From the NCBI GenBank assembly GCA_035461345.1, contig DATHVJ010000137.1, positions 1 to 8,201 of the forward strand: DNA of 8,201 nucleotides, written 5' to 3'. This document shows, in pieces, positions 1-6,224 of the stretch (position 1 is its first letter; every line of letters begins with the position of its first letter). Made by a program: the position numbers and the translations under genes. The notes under the pieces were generated by a model, which was given only the letters and a program-made list of their open reading frames with translations, ran no database searches and was not told the DNA's origin. Source of the DNA: DASPWW01 sp035461345 (GTDB taxonomy: Bacteria; Actinomycetota; Thermoleophilia; Solirubrobacterales; 70-9).

Positions 1-139
1 CTCGGGCGAGGGCCAAGTCGTGGCGCGGCTCGATGCCGCGAGCGAGATCGAGCGCGGAACCGAGGCCGAGCTGTGGCTCGACACCTCGAAGCTGCACCTG
101 TTCGACCGCCAGAGCGAGCGCAACATGGCGGTCGGGTAG
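1..139 (+). CDS. ABC transporter ATP-binding protein, C-terminal end (MalK/UgpC type), partial
   Basis: Only the last 45 codons are present; the reading frame begins at base 2 and stops at TAG 137-139. The fragment contains ELWLDTSKLHLFDRQSE, the typical end of the TOBE/OB regulatory domain of MalK, UgpC and MsmX-type ATPases, whose relatives often read LWxDTSKLHLFDP. By family, such a protein would be the cytoplasmic ATPase that powers uptake of a sugar or glycerol-phosphate through partner membrane proteins and a binding protein encoded elsewhere. The Walker motifs lie outside the window, so activity and substrate cannot be judged. It ends 6 bases before the stop of the convergent ParB-like gene, and I see no hairpin terminator in that space. 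Confidence 0.85.
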   Translation, partial: SGEGQVVARLDAASEIERGTEAELWLDTSKLHLFDRQSERNMAVG

Positions 140-145
140 CAGGCC

Positions 146-1009
146 TCAGGGGCGCCGGCCGCGCTCGCGCTGGAGGCGCTCCAGCACCTCGTCGTCCCAG
201 GCGTGGGTGCGCATCAGGAAGTAGCGCTCCGCGACGACGCGCATGTACGCCTCGGTCTCGGTCTCGCGCGATCCGATCATTCCCGCCTCGCGCAGCGAGG
301 CGACGATCGGCTCGTAGTCCTCGCGCAGCCACTTCTCCGCCACCTGCTCGCGGGTCATGAACTGACCCACGGCCTGCATCGCCCGGAACCCCCATGCCTC
401 GACCGCCTCGGCGAGATCGCCGTAGTCCCAGGGGTCCGAGAGCTGGATCCGTGAACGTGCCGCGGCGGGTAGGGGGACGCGCTCGTAGAAAACCCGCTCG
501 TGGCTCTTCAGCGGCAGGTCCGGCGCTCGCAGGCCCGAGTCCGGGTCGACCTCGGTCAGCACCTCGGTCACGTAGGCGTCGATGTCGCGGCGGCCCTGCG
601 CCCGCGCCACCGAGACGCGGTGGTGGCCGTCCTCTACGAAGTGCATGTCGCCGATCCTGAACACGGAGATCGGCGGCATCGCCTCGCCCTTGCGCTGCGC
701 GGCGGCGATCCGCTGCCACCGGTCGCGCCCGCGACGCGAGGTGGGCCGGAAGCGGCGGTCGAACTCGCGCGAGCGATCGACGGTTCCTACGATCGAGTCG
801 AGCGGGATCACCTGGAGCCCGAAGTTGCGCTCGCCCCGAAAGCCGAGCGCGTCGCGGACCTCCTCGAGCGGGAGCACGAGATCGACGTCGTCCGGCTCCC
901 GCCGCAGCCGCCTCGCGAGCCGGGCGAGCACCTGGCGCCGGCGCGCGCGCGAGAAGTCGCTCTGCGCATCCTGGGCTGGGAACCCCGTGTCCGACACCGT
1001 TCCCAACAT
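146..1009 (-). CDS. ParB-like N-terminal domain protein, role unknown
   Basis: A 287-residue protein. Residues about 66-150 form a ParB/sulfiredoxin-like fold: GLQVIPLDSIVGTVDR opens it, PPISVFRIGDMHFVEDGHHRVSVARA (about 112-137) carries the core motif, and D127-G128-H129-H130-R131 occupies the place of the nucleotide/phosphate-binding box II of ParB. The N-terminus is Arg-rich (about 20-40) and the C-terminal half is mostly helical with no helix-turn-helix that I recognise, so it is unlikely to be a true chromosome-partitioning ParB. Similar solitary proteins are common in actinobacterial genomes and are labelled ParB N-terminal domain proteins. Nucleotide binding or a kinase/nuclease-like activity is possible but unproven. 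The ATG at 1009 has GGAG 13 bases upstream, a rather long spacing. It lies 54 bases downstream of the amine oxidase stop, so it may be the last operon gene or have its own promoter; I see no clear promoter or terminator in the gap. Confidence 0.8.
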   Translation of the reverse strand: MLGTVSDTGFPAQDAQSDFSRARRRQVLARLARRLRREPDDVDLVLPLEEVRDALGFRGERNFGLQVIPLDSIVGTVDRSREFDRRFRPTSRRGRDRWQRIAAAQRKGEAMPPISVFRIGDMHFVEDGHHRVSVARAQGRRDIDAYVTEVLTEVDPDSGLRAPDLPLKSHERVFYERVPLPAAARSRIQLSDPWDYGDLAEAVEAWGFRAMQAVGQFMTREQVAEKWLREDYEPIVASLREAGMIGSRETETEAYMRVVAERYFLMRTHAWDDEVLERLQRERGRRP

Positions 1010-1063
1010 AACGTGCGACGTGCTCCGCTTCGCGTCCGCCGTCGCGTGGCCCCTGCCGGGTTG

Positions 1064-2260
1064 TTAGGCGGTCAGTGACCCGGCAGCACGGCGACCCGAG
1101 CGGAGCGCGCCCTCCATCAGGCCCGCGTACTCCCCCGCCGTGTGCTCGCCGGCGAACGCGAGCGGGCCGATCGGTGCGGCGAGCGCCTCGGCGACCTCCT
1201 TGGCCGGCCAGGTGGAGTACGCGCCGCGCACCCACGGGTCGTCGCTCCACGTCGACAGCACGGCGCCGGCCGGATCGAGCTCGAGCTCGGGGCGGAGCGC
1301 GCGGACCGATCGGATCCAGCGCTCGGGGCCGTTGCCGACCCCGAGCCGCTCGAGCGCCGGGGCCGAGCCCGCGAACGCGTTGAGCACCGGCTGCACCGCG
1401 CCGCCGCCGGCGGTCGATGTCCACGTCCAGTAGCGCTCCGGGACCGACATCACAGCGCCCGGGTCGGCCTTTCCCGCCAGCGGAACGAACAGCTTCGCCG
1501 CGTGGCCGTACGTGATCTCGGCCACGGCGGTGGCGATCCGCGGCGGCAACGCGGGCTCGAACGCGATCTCGCCGACGACCGTCGTCGGCACGGCGACCAC
1601 GCACGCATCGGCCGTTACCTCGCCGCCGTCCGCGGCGACCGTGACGCCCCGCGCGCCCCACGCGATCCGGCGCGCCGGCGCGCCGAGCCGGATCGCCGCC
1701 CCCAGCGGCTCGGCGAGGGCGCGCGCGAGGCGTTGGTTTCCGCCGGCGACGCTCGGCGCCGGCTCGTCGTCGACGTGGGCGACGAGGGCGAGCGCCGCCG
1801 CAGGGACCTGACGCGCGGGGCTGGCCGCCGAGATCTCGACTCGTCCGACGAGCACCTGGCGCGCCGCAGCGTCTATCTCGAGCCGGTCGAGAAGCTCCGT
1901 CGAAGGGAGCTGCCCCAGTTCGGGGTCGCGCGCCAGCGCGCCGTCGACGGCCTGGATCGCCGCGTCGAGGACGCCGGGGGCTAGCTCGCCGGCTCCGCGC
2001 GGCTCGCGGCGGCCGTAGCGCATCCCCTTGTCCCACAGCCCGATCCCGAGCCGATTCGCGAGCTCCCTGATCACGGTGTTCCCGGGGAGGATGAACTCGG
2101 CGCCCATCTCGACGACGGCGCCGTTGTCGAGCTCGCGCGACCAAACCCTGCCGCCGACCCGGTCGCGGGCCTCGAGCACGACGACCTCGTGCCTCGCCCG
2201 GTGGAGCTCGTCGGCGGCGCTCAGTCCCGCGAGGCCCGCGCCCACGACCACGACGCGCAT
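1064..2260 (-). CDS. FAD-dependent amine oxidase (flavin monoamine oxidase family)
   Basis: A 398-residue protein close to the minimum size for the family. By family it oxidises an amine with FAD and O2 to an imine/aldehyde, ammonia and peroxide; the substrate is unknown. Visible features: N-terminal Rossmann loop VVGAGLAGLSAADEL (G7, G9, G12), ribose-binding E30, the RVGGRVWS motif (35-41), GGNQRLARAL (173-182), K256 at the usual site of the lysine near flavin N5, W338-S-D-D-P-W with Y348, and the C-terminal FAD motif AFAGEHTAGEYAGLMEGAL (about 368-386). There is no cysteine at the position used by eukaryotic MAO for covalent FAD (A347 there), so FAD should be non-covalent. The second aromatic-cage tyrosine is replaced by L381. 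No signal peptide was seen, so it is probably cytoplasmic. The start lies 3 bases after the response-regulator stop, with a GGTGGA ribosome site at 2268-2273 inside that upstream gene, which argues for co-transcription. A carotenoid or protoporphyrinogen oxidase relative is a less likely alternative. Confidence 0.88.
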   Translation of the reverse strand: MRVVVVGAGLAGLSAADELHRARHEVVVLEARDRVGGRVWSRELDNGAVVEMGAEFILPGNTVIRELANRLGIGLWDKGMRYGRREPRGAGELAPGVLDAAIQAVDGALARDPELGQLPSTELLDRLEIDAAARQVLVGRVEISAASPARQVPAAALALVAHVDDEPAPSVAGGNQRLARALAEPLGAAIRLGAPARRIAWGARGVTVAADGGEVTADACVVAVPTTVVGEIAFEPALPPRIATAVAEITYGHAAKLFVPLAGKADPGAVMSVPERYWTWTSTAGGGAVQPVLNAFAGSAPALERLGVGNGPERWIRSVRALRPELELDPAGAVLSTWSDDPWVRGAYSTWPAKEVAEALAAPIGPLAFAGEHTAGEYAGLMEGALRSGRRAAGSLTA

Positions 2261-2263
2261 GCG

Positions 2264-2908
2264 TCAGTCCACCAGGCGCCGCGCCACTGCCCAGCGGCTG
2301 AGCTCGTGGCGGTTCGAGAGCTGAAGCTTGCGCAGGACCGAGCTGACGTGTGCCTCGACCGTCTTCGCCGAGATCCCGAGCCGCAGCGCGATCTCCTTGT
2401 ACAGGTAGCCGCGGGCGATATAGCGCAGCACCTCGCGCTCCCGCGCGGTGAGCTGGTCGAGCTCAGGGTCGACTTCGTCGGCCGGCAGCGAGTCGGCGAA
2501 CGCGTCGAGCACGAACCCGGCGAGGCGTGGGGAGAAGACGGCGTCGCCGTCGCGGACCCGGCGCACCGCGTCGGCGAGCTCGGGGCCGGTGATCGTCTTA
2601 GTGACGTAGCCGCGCGCCCCCGCGCGCACGACCGCGATCACGTCCTCGGGCGCGTCGGACACCGACAGCGCGAGGAAGCGCTGGTCGGGGCGGGTGGCGA
2701 ACACCTCCCTGATCACCTCGACGCCGCCGCCGCCGGGCATGTGGACGTCGAGCAGCACGACGTCGGGCCGCCGCTCGGCGATCACGCGGACCGCGTCCTC
2801 GATGGCGCCCGCCTCGCCCAGGACGTCGACGAGGTCGCCGAGCTCGGCCTGGACGCCGCTGCGGAAGATCGCGTGGTCGTCGACGATCACGACGCTGGGC
2901 ACCGCCAT
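2264..2908 (-). CDS. NarL/FixJ-family response regulator with LuxR-type HTH
   Basis: A 214-residue, full-length two-domain regulator. The receiver domain (about 3-120) has the acidic pair D10-D11, the phosphoacceptor D54 in VVLLDVHMPG, a Ser (S82) at the switch position and K104 in GYVTKT. The C-terminal GerE/LuxR helix-turn-helix (about 153-208) starts LTAREREVL and contains the recognition region SAKTVEAHVSSVLRKLQL. By family, it is phosphorylated by the kinase encoded just upstream and then binds DNA as a dimer to control transcription. Start choice: the ATG at 2908 shares one base with the kinase stop (TGATG) and has a GGGAGG ribosome site 5 bases ahead. A GTG three bases earlier would leave only 2 bases of spacing and is less likely. 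The overlap implies translational coupling, which keeps kinase and regulator levels matched. It is similar in kind to LiaR/VraR, but the target genes are not visible; its own operon is a plausible target. Confidence 0.94.
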   Translation of the reverse strand: MAVPSVVIVDDHAIFRSGVQAELGDLVDVLGEAGAIEDAVRVIAERRPDVVLLDVHMPGGGGVEVIREVFATRPDQRFLALSVSDAPEDVIAVVRAGARGYVTKTITGPELADAVRRVRDGDAVFSPRLAGFVLDAFADSLPADEVDPELDQLTAREREVLRYIARGYLYKEIALRLGISAKTVEAHVSSVLRKLQLSNRHELSRWAVARRLVD

Positions 2909-4110
2909 CACTTCCTCCCGACCGTGAGCTCGACCTCGGTCCCGCGGCCGGGGTGGCTGCGGACCTCGGCGTGCCCGCCCTGGCGCTCCATGCGGCCGAT
3001 TATCGACTCCCGCAGCCCGCGGCGGTCGGCCGGCACGCGCTTGGGATCGAAGCCCTCGCCGCGGTCGTCGACGTACGCGGTCACGCGGTCCTCCTCGACT
3101 TCGGCGTACAGCCGGATCGGCCCGTCGGCCGCGAACTTGGCGGCGTTCGTGAGCGCCTCACGCGCGGCGGCGACGAGCGCCTCCAGGCGCTCGTCGAGCC
3201 GACAGTCGCCGACGACGACGACCTCGATCGGGGTGCCGCGCGCCTCCTCGACGTCGATCGCGGCGGCGCGGAGAGCGTCGGCGACGCGCTCGTCGGGCTG
3301 CAGCGGCGGGGCCCCCGCGAGCCACGCTCGCAGCTCGCGCTCCTGGCGCCGGGCGAGCTGGGCGACGGCGGCGGGGTTGTCCGCCCGGCGCTGGACGAGG
3401 GCGAGCGTCTGCAGGACCGAGTCGTGCAGGTGGGCGGACAGCTCCGCGCGCTCCTGGGAGCGGATCCGCTCCGCGCGCTCGGCCGCGAGGCTGCGGGCGA
3501 ACCGCCACCACAGCGGCGCCAGGATCAGCCCGAGACCGAGGATCACCACCAGCGCCGCGAGCGCGACGTCGCCCGCGGCGTCGAGGACGCCCCTCGCCCA
3601 CAGGAAGAGGAGACCGGCGCCGAGCACCAGGGCGACCCCGAACCCCGCCAGAGACAGCCGCCCCGCGGCCTCGCGCGAGCGCCTCCGGCGTCGCGCCTCC
3701 TCGGTCGGAGGCTCCACGGCGTCCTCGGGGGCGGGGCGGGTGAGGCTGAGCAGCAGCGCCACGCCGAATGCGGCCAGCACCAGCGGCCACACCAGCGCGT
3801 CGCTCCACCACGCGCCGAGCTGGCGGAAGACGAGCAGGACGCTGAGCGCAAGCAGGCCGACCCCGGTCGCGATCCGCCAGCTCCCGCGGCGCCGTCGCCG
3901 TCGCGGCGCGCGTTCGCCCGCCTCAGCCGGCATCACGGCCCACAGGGCGAGGTACGCGAGGGCGCCGATCCCGCTGGTGCCGATCGCGACGACGACGAAT
4001 CCCACCCGGGGGACGATCGGGTCGACGCCCAGCCGGCGCGCGATCCCGGCGCACACGCCGGCGATCATCGCGTTGCCGGGATCGCGGCGCAGGGTCCTGT
4101 CGGCGCTCAC
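2908..4110 (-). CDS. PspC-domain membrane sensor histidine kinase (NarL-partner type)
   Basis: A 400-residue kinase. The N-terminal PspC domain (about 5-62) includes IAGVCAGIARRLGVDP and a membrane segment (about 35-60). Further hydrophobic segments lie at about 80-97, 104-122, 152-171 and 181-203, with Arg-rich loops at 68-75 and 140-148. The dimerisation/phosphoacceptor helix (about 211-245) has AHLHDSVLQTL with H229 as the likely phosphorylated histidine. The ATPase domain (about 310-398) shows the N-box REALTNAAK (N322), the G1-like DDRGEGF (D349, G351, G353) and the G2-like HPGRGT (387-391). There is no large extracytoplasmic sensor domain, so it probably senses membrane or envelope state through its helices and PspC domain, or through the partner membrane protein upstream. 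The start must be GTG 4110: the same frame has a stop only 8 codons upstream and no other start codon lies between. No clear Shine-Dalgarno was seen. The stop overlaps the response-regulator start. Confidence 0.92.
   Translation of the reverse strand: MSADRTLRRDPGNAMIAGVCAGIARRLGVDPIVPRVGFVVVAIGTSGIGALAYLALWAVMPAEAGERAPRRRRRRGSWRIATGVGLLALSVLLVFRQLGAWWSDALVWPLVLAAFGVALLLSLTRPAPEDAVEPPTEEARRRRRSREAAGRLSLAGFGVALVLGAGLLFLWARGVLDAAGDVALAALVVILGLGLILAPLWWRFARSLAAERAERIRSQERAELSAHLHDSVLQTLALVQRRADNPAAVAQLARRQERELRAWLAGAPPLQPDERVADALRAAAIDVEEARGTPIEVVVVGDCRLDERLEALVAAAREALTNAAKFAADGPIRLYAEVEEDRVTAYVDDRGEGFDPKRVPADRRGLRESIIGRMERQGGHAEVRSHPGRGTEVELTVGRK
2914..2919 (-). promoter_or_regulatory. Strong ribosome binding site deciding the response-regulator start
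   Basis: GGGAGG on the minus strand lies inside the last codons of the kinase gene, 5 bases before ATG 2908. The spacing favours that ATG over the GTG at 2911, so the regulator begins MAVPSVVIVDDH. Confidence 0.7.
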
Positions 4111-4134
4111 GGGGGAATGGTTACCGAGGCGCCC

Positions 4135-4326
4135 TTAGCCGCGCCGGGCGCCCATCCCGCTTGCGAGCAGGACCACCCCCGTCGCGGCCGCGACGATCGC
4201 CAGGAACCACCCGGCCTCGAGGTCGATCGTCCCCTCCTCCTGGAGCAGGATGAGGGCACCGAAGGCGGCGATCGCCGCCCCGGCGACGAGCGAGGTGATG
4301 TCGACCCTGTCGCGGACCTGCCTCAT
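4135..4326 (-). CDS. Small two-helix membrane protein (LiaI/LiaF-like hairpin)
   Basis: A 63-residue protein with a basic N-terminus (RQVRDR), helix 1 at about 11-29 (TSLVAGAAIAAFGALILL), a short acidic loop QEEGTIDLEAG, helix 2 at about 40-57, and a basic tail ARRG. The charge pattern puts both ends in the cytoplasm and the loop outside. The DxxSLVAG...G..LLL layout resembles the transmembrane hairpins of LiaI/LiaF-like proteins that accompany PspC-type systems; this is a pattern match, not a proven homology. The start is taken as ATG 4326, which overlaps the upstream stop as ATGA, rather than the GTG three codons earlier. It lies between the PspC/LiaF-like gene and the kinase, ending 24 bases before the kinase start, so it may be an accessory subunit that modulates the kinase or the LiaF-like protein. 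Confidence 0.82.
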   Translation of the reverse strand: MRQVRDRVDITSLVAGAAIAAFGALILLQEEGTIDLEAGWFLAIVAAATGVVLLASGMGARRG

Positions 4327-5582
4327 GCCGCGCACGCCCTGTCCTGCCGCTCCTGCTCCTCGGGGTCGGAGCCGTCAGAGCCATGCCAGCCCTCGTCGCG
4401 GAACCCTCGGCGATCGCCGGTGAACTCCTCCGGCGGGCGATCGGTGACGACGATCTCGCCGGCGTCGATCTCGGAGTCGAGAACGAGGCGCGGGTCGTCA
4501 CCGAGCGGCGGTCCCTCGGTCACCTCGGCGTCGATCCCCGAGCCCTCCCGGCCGCGGACGAGGACATGGCCGACGGATGCGTTCACGTCACCCTCGACGC
4601 AGACTCGGGAGGGAACCGAGACGACCGTCTGGCCGACGCCCATGTCGGTGTCCAGCTCGACCCTGCGATCGCGCGGCCACTCCAGCTCCCGCAGGTCGAC
4701 GGTCATCTGGCCGACCCCGAGGCTGTACCCGTCGGCCGGGAGCTCGGCCGCCGACACGGGCCGGTGGTCGCGCTCGCCGATCGCGCCGTCGAAGCTCACG
4801 TCTGCGGCCGCGACGGCCCCGGCCGGCAGCGCCAGCACGAGCGCCGGGACGATCAGCCACCGCCACCTCGTCTCGCCGATCAGCGCGGCGACGACGAGCG
4901 CGACGCCGATCGCAATCACGACCCCGGCGACGATCGCGCCGTGCCCGGTCGCGGTCGCCCACGCGCTCACCGCCGCGACGCTCATCGCGACGCCGATCGC
5001 CGCCAGCACGAGCACCGCGATCGCCACGCCGCGGAGGAGCCGGCTCCAGCCGTCGCGAGGCGCCTGCGGCTCCGAGGCGGTCGCGTCGAGGCGCTCGGTG
5101 GGCGCCGTCGAGCCCTCGGCAGGTGTCGAGCCCTCGGGGGCGGGCCCGCGCGGCTGGTCGGCGCCGCGTCGCGGCGAGGGGCGGCGGTTGCGATCGCGCA
5201 GCCTCATGTACAGCCACACCGCGCCGCCGATCAGCAGCGCCAGCCACAGGCTCCCGCCCCACCACCAGCCGCCGCCCCACCAGTCGAACGCGCCCCAGAA
5301 CGGGCCGGGGAGCACGATCAGCACGGCGAGCACGGCGAGGACGACCAGCCACGCGGACGGCCGGTCCTCGGCGACCGGGGCGCCGGAGCCGTCGTCATTC
5401 GGGGTCACCACCGCGAGCACGAGGTAAGCGGCGATCCCGAGGCCGCCGAACAGCACCGCGGCCACGAACCCGACCCGGACGAGGGTCGGGTCCATGTCGA
5501 GATAGTTGGCGATCCCGGCCGCCACCCCGGCGAGGATGCGGTCGTCGCGGGAGCGCAGCAGTCGCTTCGGTCGTTCGTTCAT
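4323..5582 (-). CDS. PspC-domain membrane protein with LiaF-like C-terminal domain
   Basis: A 419-residue protein. The basic N-terminus leads into a PspC domain (about 7-62, with ILAGVAAGIANYLDMDPTLVRVGF). Hydrophobic stretches follow at about 77-92, 111-127, 184-208, 214-235 and 241-260. A charged, Pro-rich, low-complexity linker (about 128-180) separates the two membrane groups. The C-terminal part (about 285-382) contains repeated short beta-like units (GVGQMTVDL, GVGQTVVSVP, SVGHVLVRG, DAGEIVVTD), the pattern of the DUF2154 / cell-wall-active antibiotics response domain of LiaF. The tail is acidic. In Bacillus LiaF inhibits the LiaS kinase; a similar modulatory role for the kinase encoded two genes downstream is inference. 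The ATG at 5582 is chosen because PspC begins right after it; the longer upstream open frame has no family-like sequence. There is no good ribosome site, so a leaderless or weakly initiated start is possible. Whether the C-terminal domain is inside or outside is unclear from the segment count. It is the first gene of the probable operon. Confidence 0.88.
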   Translation of the reverse strand: MNERPKRLLRSRDDRILAGVAAGIANYLDMDPTLVRVGFVAAVLFGGLGIAAYLVLAVVTPNDDGSGAPVAEDRPSAWLVVLAVLAVLIVLPGPFWGAFDWWGGGWWWGGSLWLALLIGGAVWLYMRLRDRNRRPSPRRGADQPRGPAPEGSTPAEGSTAPTERLDATASEPQAPRDGWSRLLRGVAIAVLVLAAIGVAMSVAAVSAWATATGHGAIVAGVVIAIGVALVVAALIGETRWRWLIVPALVLALPAGAVAAADVSFDGAIGERDHRPVSAAELPADGYSLGVGQMTVDLRELEWPRDRRVELDTDMGVGQTVVSVPSRVCVEGDVNASVGHVLVRGREGSGIDAEVTEGPPLGDDPRLVLDSEIDAGEIVVTDRPPEEFTGDRRGFRDEGWHGSDGSDPEEQERQDRACAA

Positions 5583-5641
5583 GGCGCAGACGTTGACGGC
5601 CCGGGCCGCCCACGTCCATCCGGAATTACCCCGAGGACCCC

Positions 5642-6151
5642 CTAGGGACGCCCGTAGCCACGCATGCGACCGAGCGGCGCCAGCGCGGCGAGCGCGCCAC
5701 GCACCACCGGGTCGGGACCGGCGGCGAGCCGAAACACGTCGCTGTACTCGGTCAGCAGCGCCGCGAACGCGAGCGGACCCGGCATCCCGTTGCGGCCCAC
5801 CTTCCCCTCGCGATGCAGGCGGTCGATCGCCTCGAACCACTGCTCGGTGCGGCCGGCGGGGCGCGTCTGCCACAGCACCCGGGCGTCCTCGGGCCCCGGG
5901 TTCCACATCTGGTGCACGGTGCGGCGCGGGATGTCGATCTCATCGCCGGTCCGGAGCGTTCGATGTTCGTCGCCTGCCCGCACCCGGAGCTTGCCGGCGA
6001 GCACCTCGAAGTGCTCGTCCTGGTCGGGATGAAGGTGCTTCGGCGGCGGCTTGCCCGCCGCTCCGTACGTCGCCTCGACCTCGAGCAGCTCCGGGCCGCT
6101 CTCGCGGACGGTGACGAACTCGGTCTGGGTGAGCTTCAGCGTTCGAGCCAT
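5642..6151 (-). CDS. Cupin-domain protein
   Basis: A 169-residue single-domain cupin. Motif 1 is complete: G33-x5-H39-x-H41-x4-E46-x6-G53. Motif 2 is nearly so: G69-x5-P75-x-R77-x2-H80-x3-N84, with Arg in place of the usual second Gly. The two-His/Glu plus His set (H39, H41, E46, H80) should bind one metal ion, so an enzyme (isomerase, dioxygenase or similar) or a small-molecule sensor is possible; the reaction cannot be told from sequence. The helical C-terminal part (about 100-169) is family-specific and not recognised. ATG 6151 is preferred, giving MARTLKLTQTEF. The alternative GTG at 6175 would place a perfect palindrome inside the coding region; neither start has a clear Shine-Dalgarno. 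The gene is divergent from the P450 and ends 59 bases before the PspC/LiaF-like gene, with no obvious terminator between, so read-through into that operon is possible. Confidence 0.88.
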   Translation of the reverse strand: MARTLKLTQTEFVTVRESGPELLEVEATYGAAGKPPPKHLHPDQDEHFEVLAGKLRVRAGDEHRTLRTGDEIDIPRRTVHQMWNPGPEDARVLWQTRPAGRTEQWFEAIDRLHREGKVGRNGMPGPLAFAALLTEYSDVFRLAAGPDPVVRGALAALAPLGRMRGYGRP

Positions 6152-6160
6152 GTCGGCGGT

Positions 6161-6179
6161 ATGTGTGAACGGCACACAT
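6161..6179. promoter_or_regulatory. Perfect inverted repeat, candidate operator between cupin and P450 genes
   Basis: ATGTGTGAACGGCACACAT has 7-base arms that are exact reverse complements around a 5-base centre. It lies in the 73-base region between the two divergent starts, 9 bases from the cupin ATG and 45 from the P450 GTG. Size and symmetry suit a dimeric repressor such as a TetR-family protein (inference). The spacing does not fit the CRP consensus TGTGA-N6-TCACA. No regulator gene for it is visible in the window. Confidence 0.55.
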
Positions 6180-6197
6180 GGGTGCCGGGTGCTGCCA

Positions 6198-6203
6198 TAT
6201 GGT
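6198..6203 (+). promoter_or_regulatory. Possible -10 element of the P450 promoter
   Basis: TATGGT fits the TAnnnT form of a sigma-70-type -10 box and lies within the 8-base palindrome CCATATGG (6195-6202). It sits 21 bases before the GTG start, which would give a short leader holding the ribosome site. No good -35 is seen; the expected -35 position touches the edge of the inverted repeat, which would let a bound repressor block transcription. The assignment rests on a short motif only. Confidence 0.3.
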
Positions 6204-6210
6204 GACGAGT

Positions 6211-6220
6211 GGGAGAGGGA
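6211..6220 (+). promoter_or_regulatory. Ribosome binding site deciding the P450 start
   Basis: The purine-rich GGGAGAGGGA ends 4 bases before the GTG at 6225, and its GAGG core is 6 bases away. This supports GTG 6225 as the start and rules against earlier ATG codons of the same open frame, which lie in the cupin gene on the other strand. Confidence 0.65.
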
Positions 6221-6224
6221 TCGA

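Noticed and set aside
1015..1045. Inverted repeat GCGACG...CGTCGC between the amine oxidase and ParB-like genes
   Set aside because: Only 6 bases per arm with a 19-base loop and no T-run; too weak to call a terminator or operator.
2189..5427. Long plus-strand open frames (up to 824 codons) opposite the sensor operon
   Set aside because: Their translations are low-complexity Arg/Ala/Pro/Ser strings with no domain. They arise because high-GC coding DNA has few stop codons on the opposite strand.
5593..5598. TTGACG resembling a -35 box on the plus strand
   Set aside because: No -10 at proper spacing, and it would drive transcription only into the antisense of the cupin gene.
5598..5607. Palindrome GGCCCGGGCC upstream of the PspC/LiaF-like gene
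   Set aside because: Short, all G/C and without a T-run, in a very GC-rich genome. It cannot be told from chance and is not positioned as a terminator or a clear operator.
5583..5906. N-terminal extension of the PspC/LiaF-like protein by 108 codons
   Set aside because: The extension lies mostly over the cupin gene in another frame, has no family likeness, and the PspC domain begins right after ATG 5582.
6161..6179. CRP/FNR-type site
   Set aside because: The palindrome has an odd 5-base centre and does not match TGTGA-N6-TCACA at any offset, so a CRP-family assignment is not supported.
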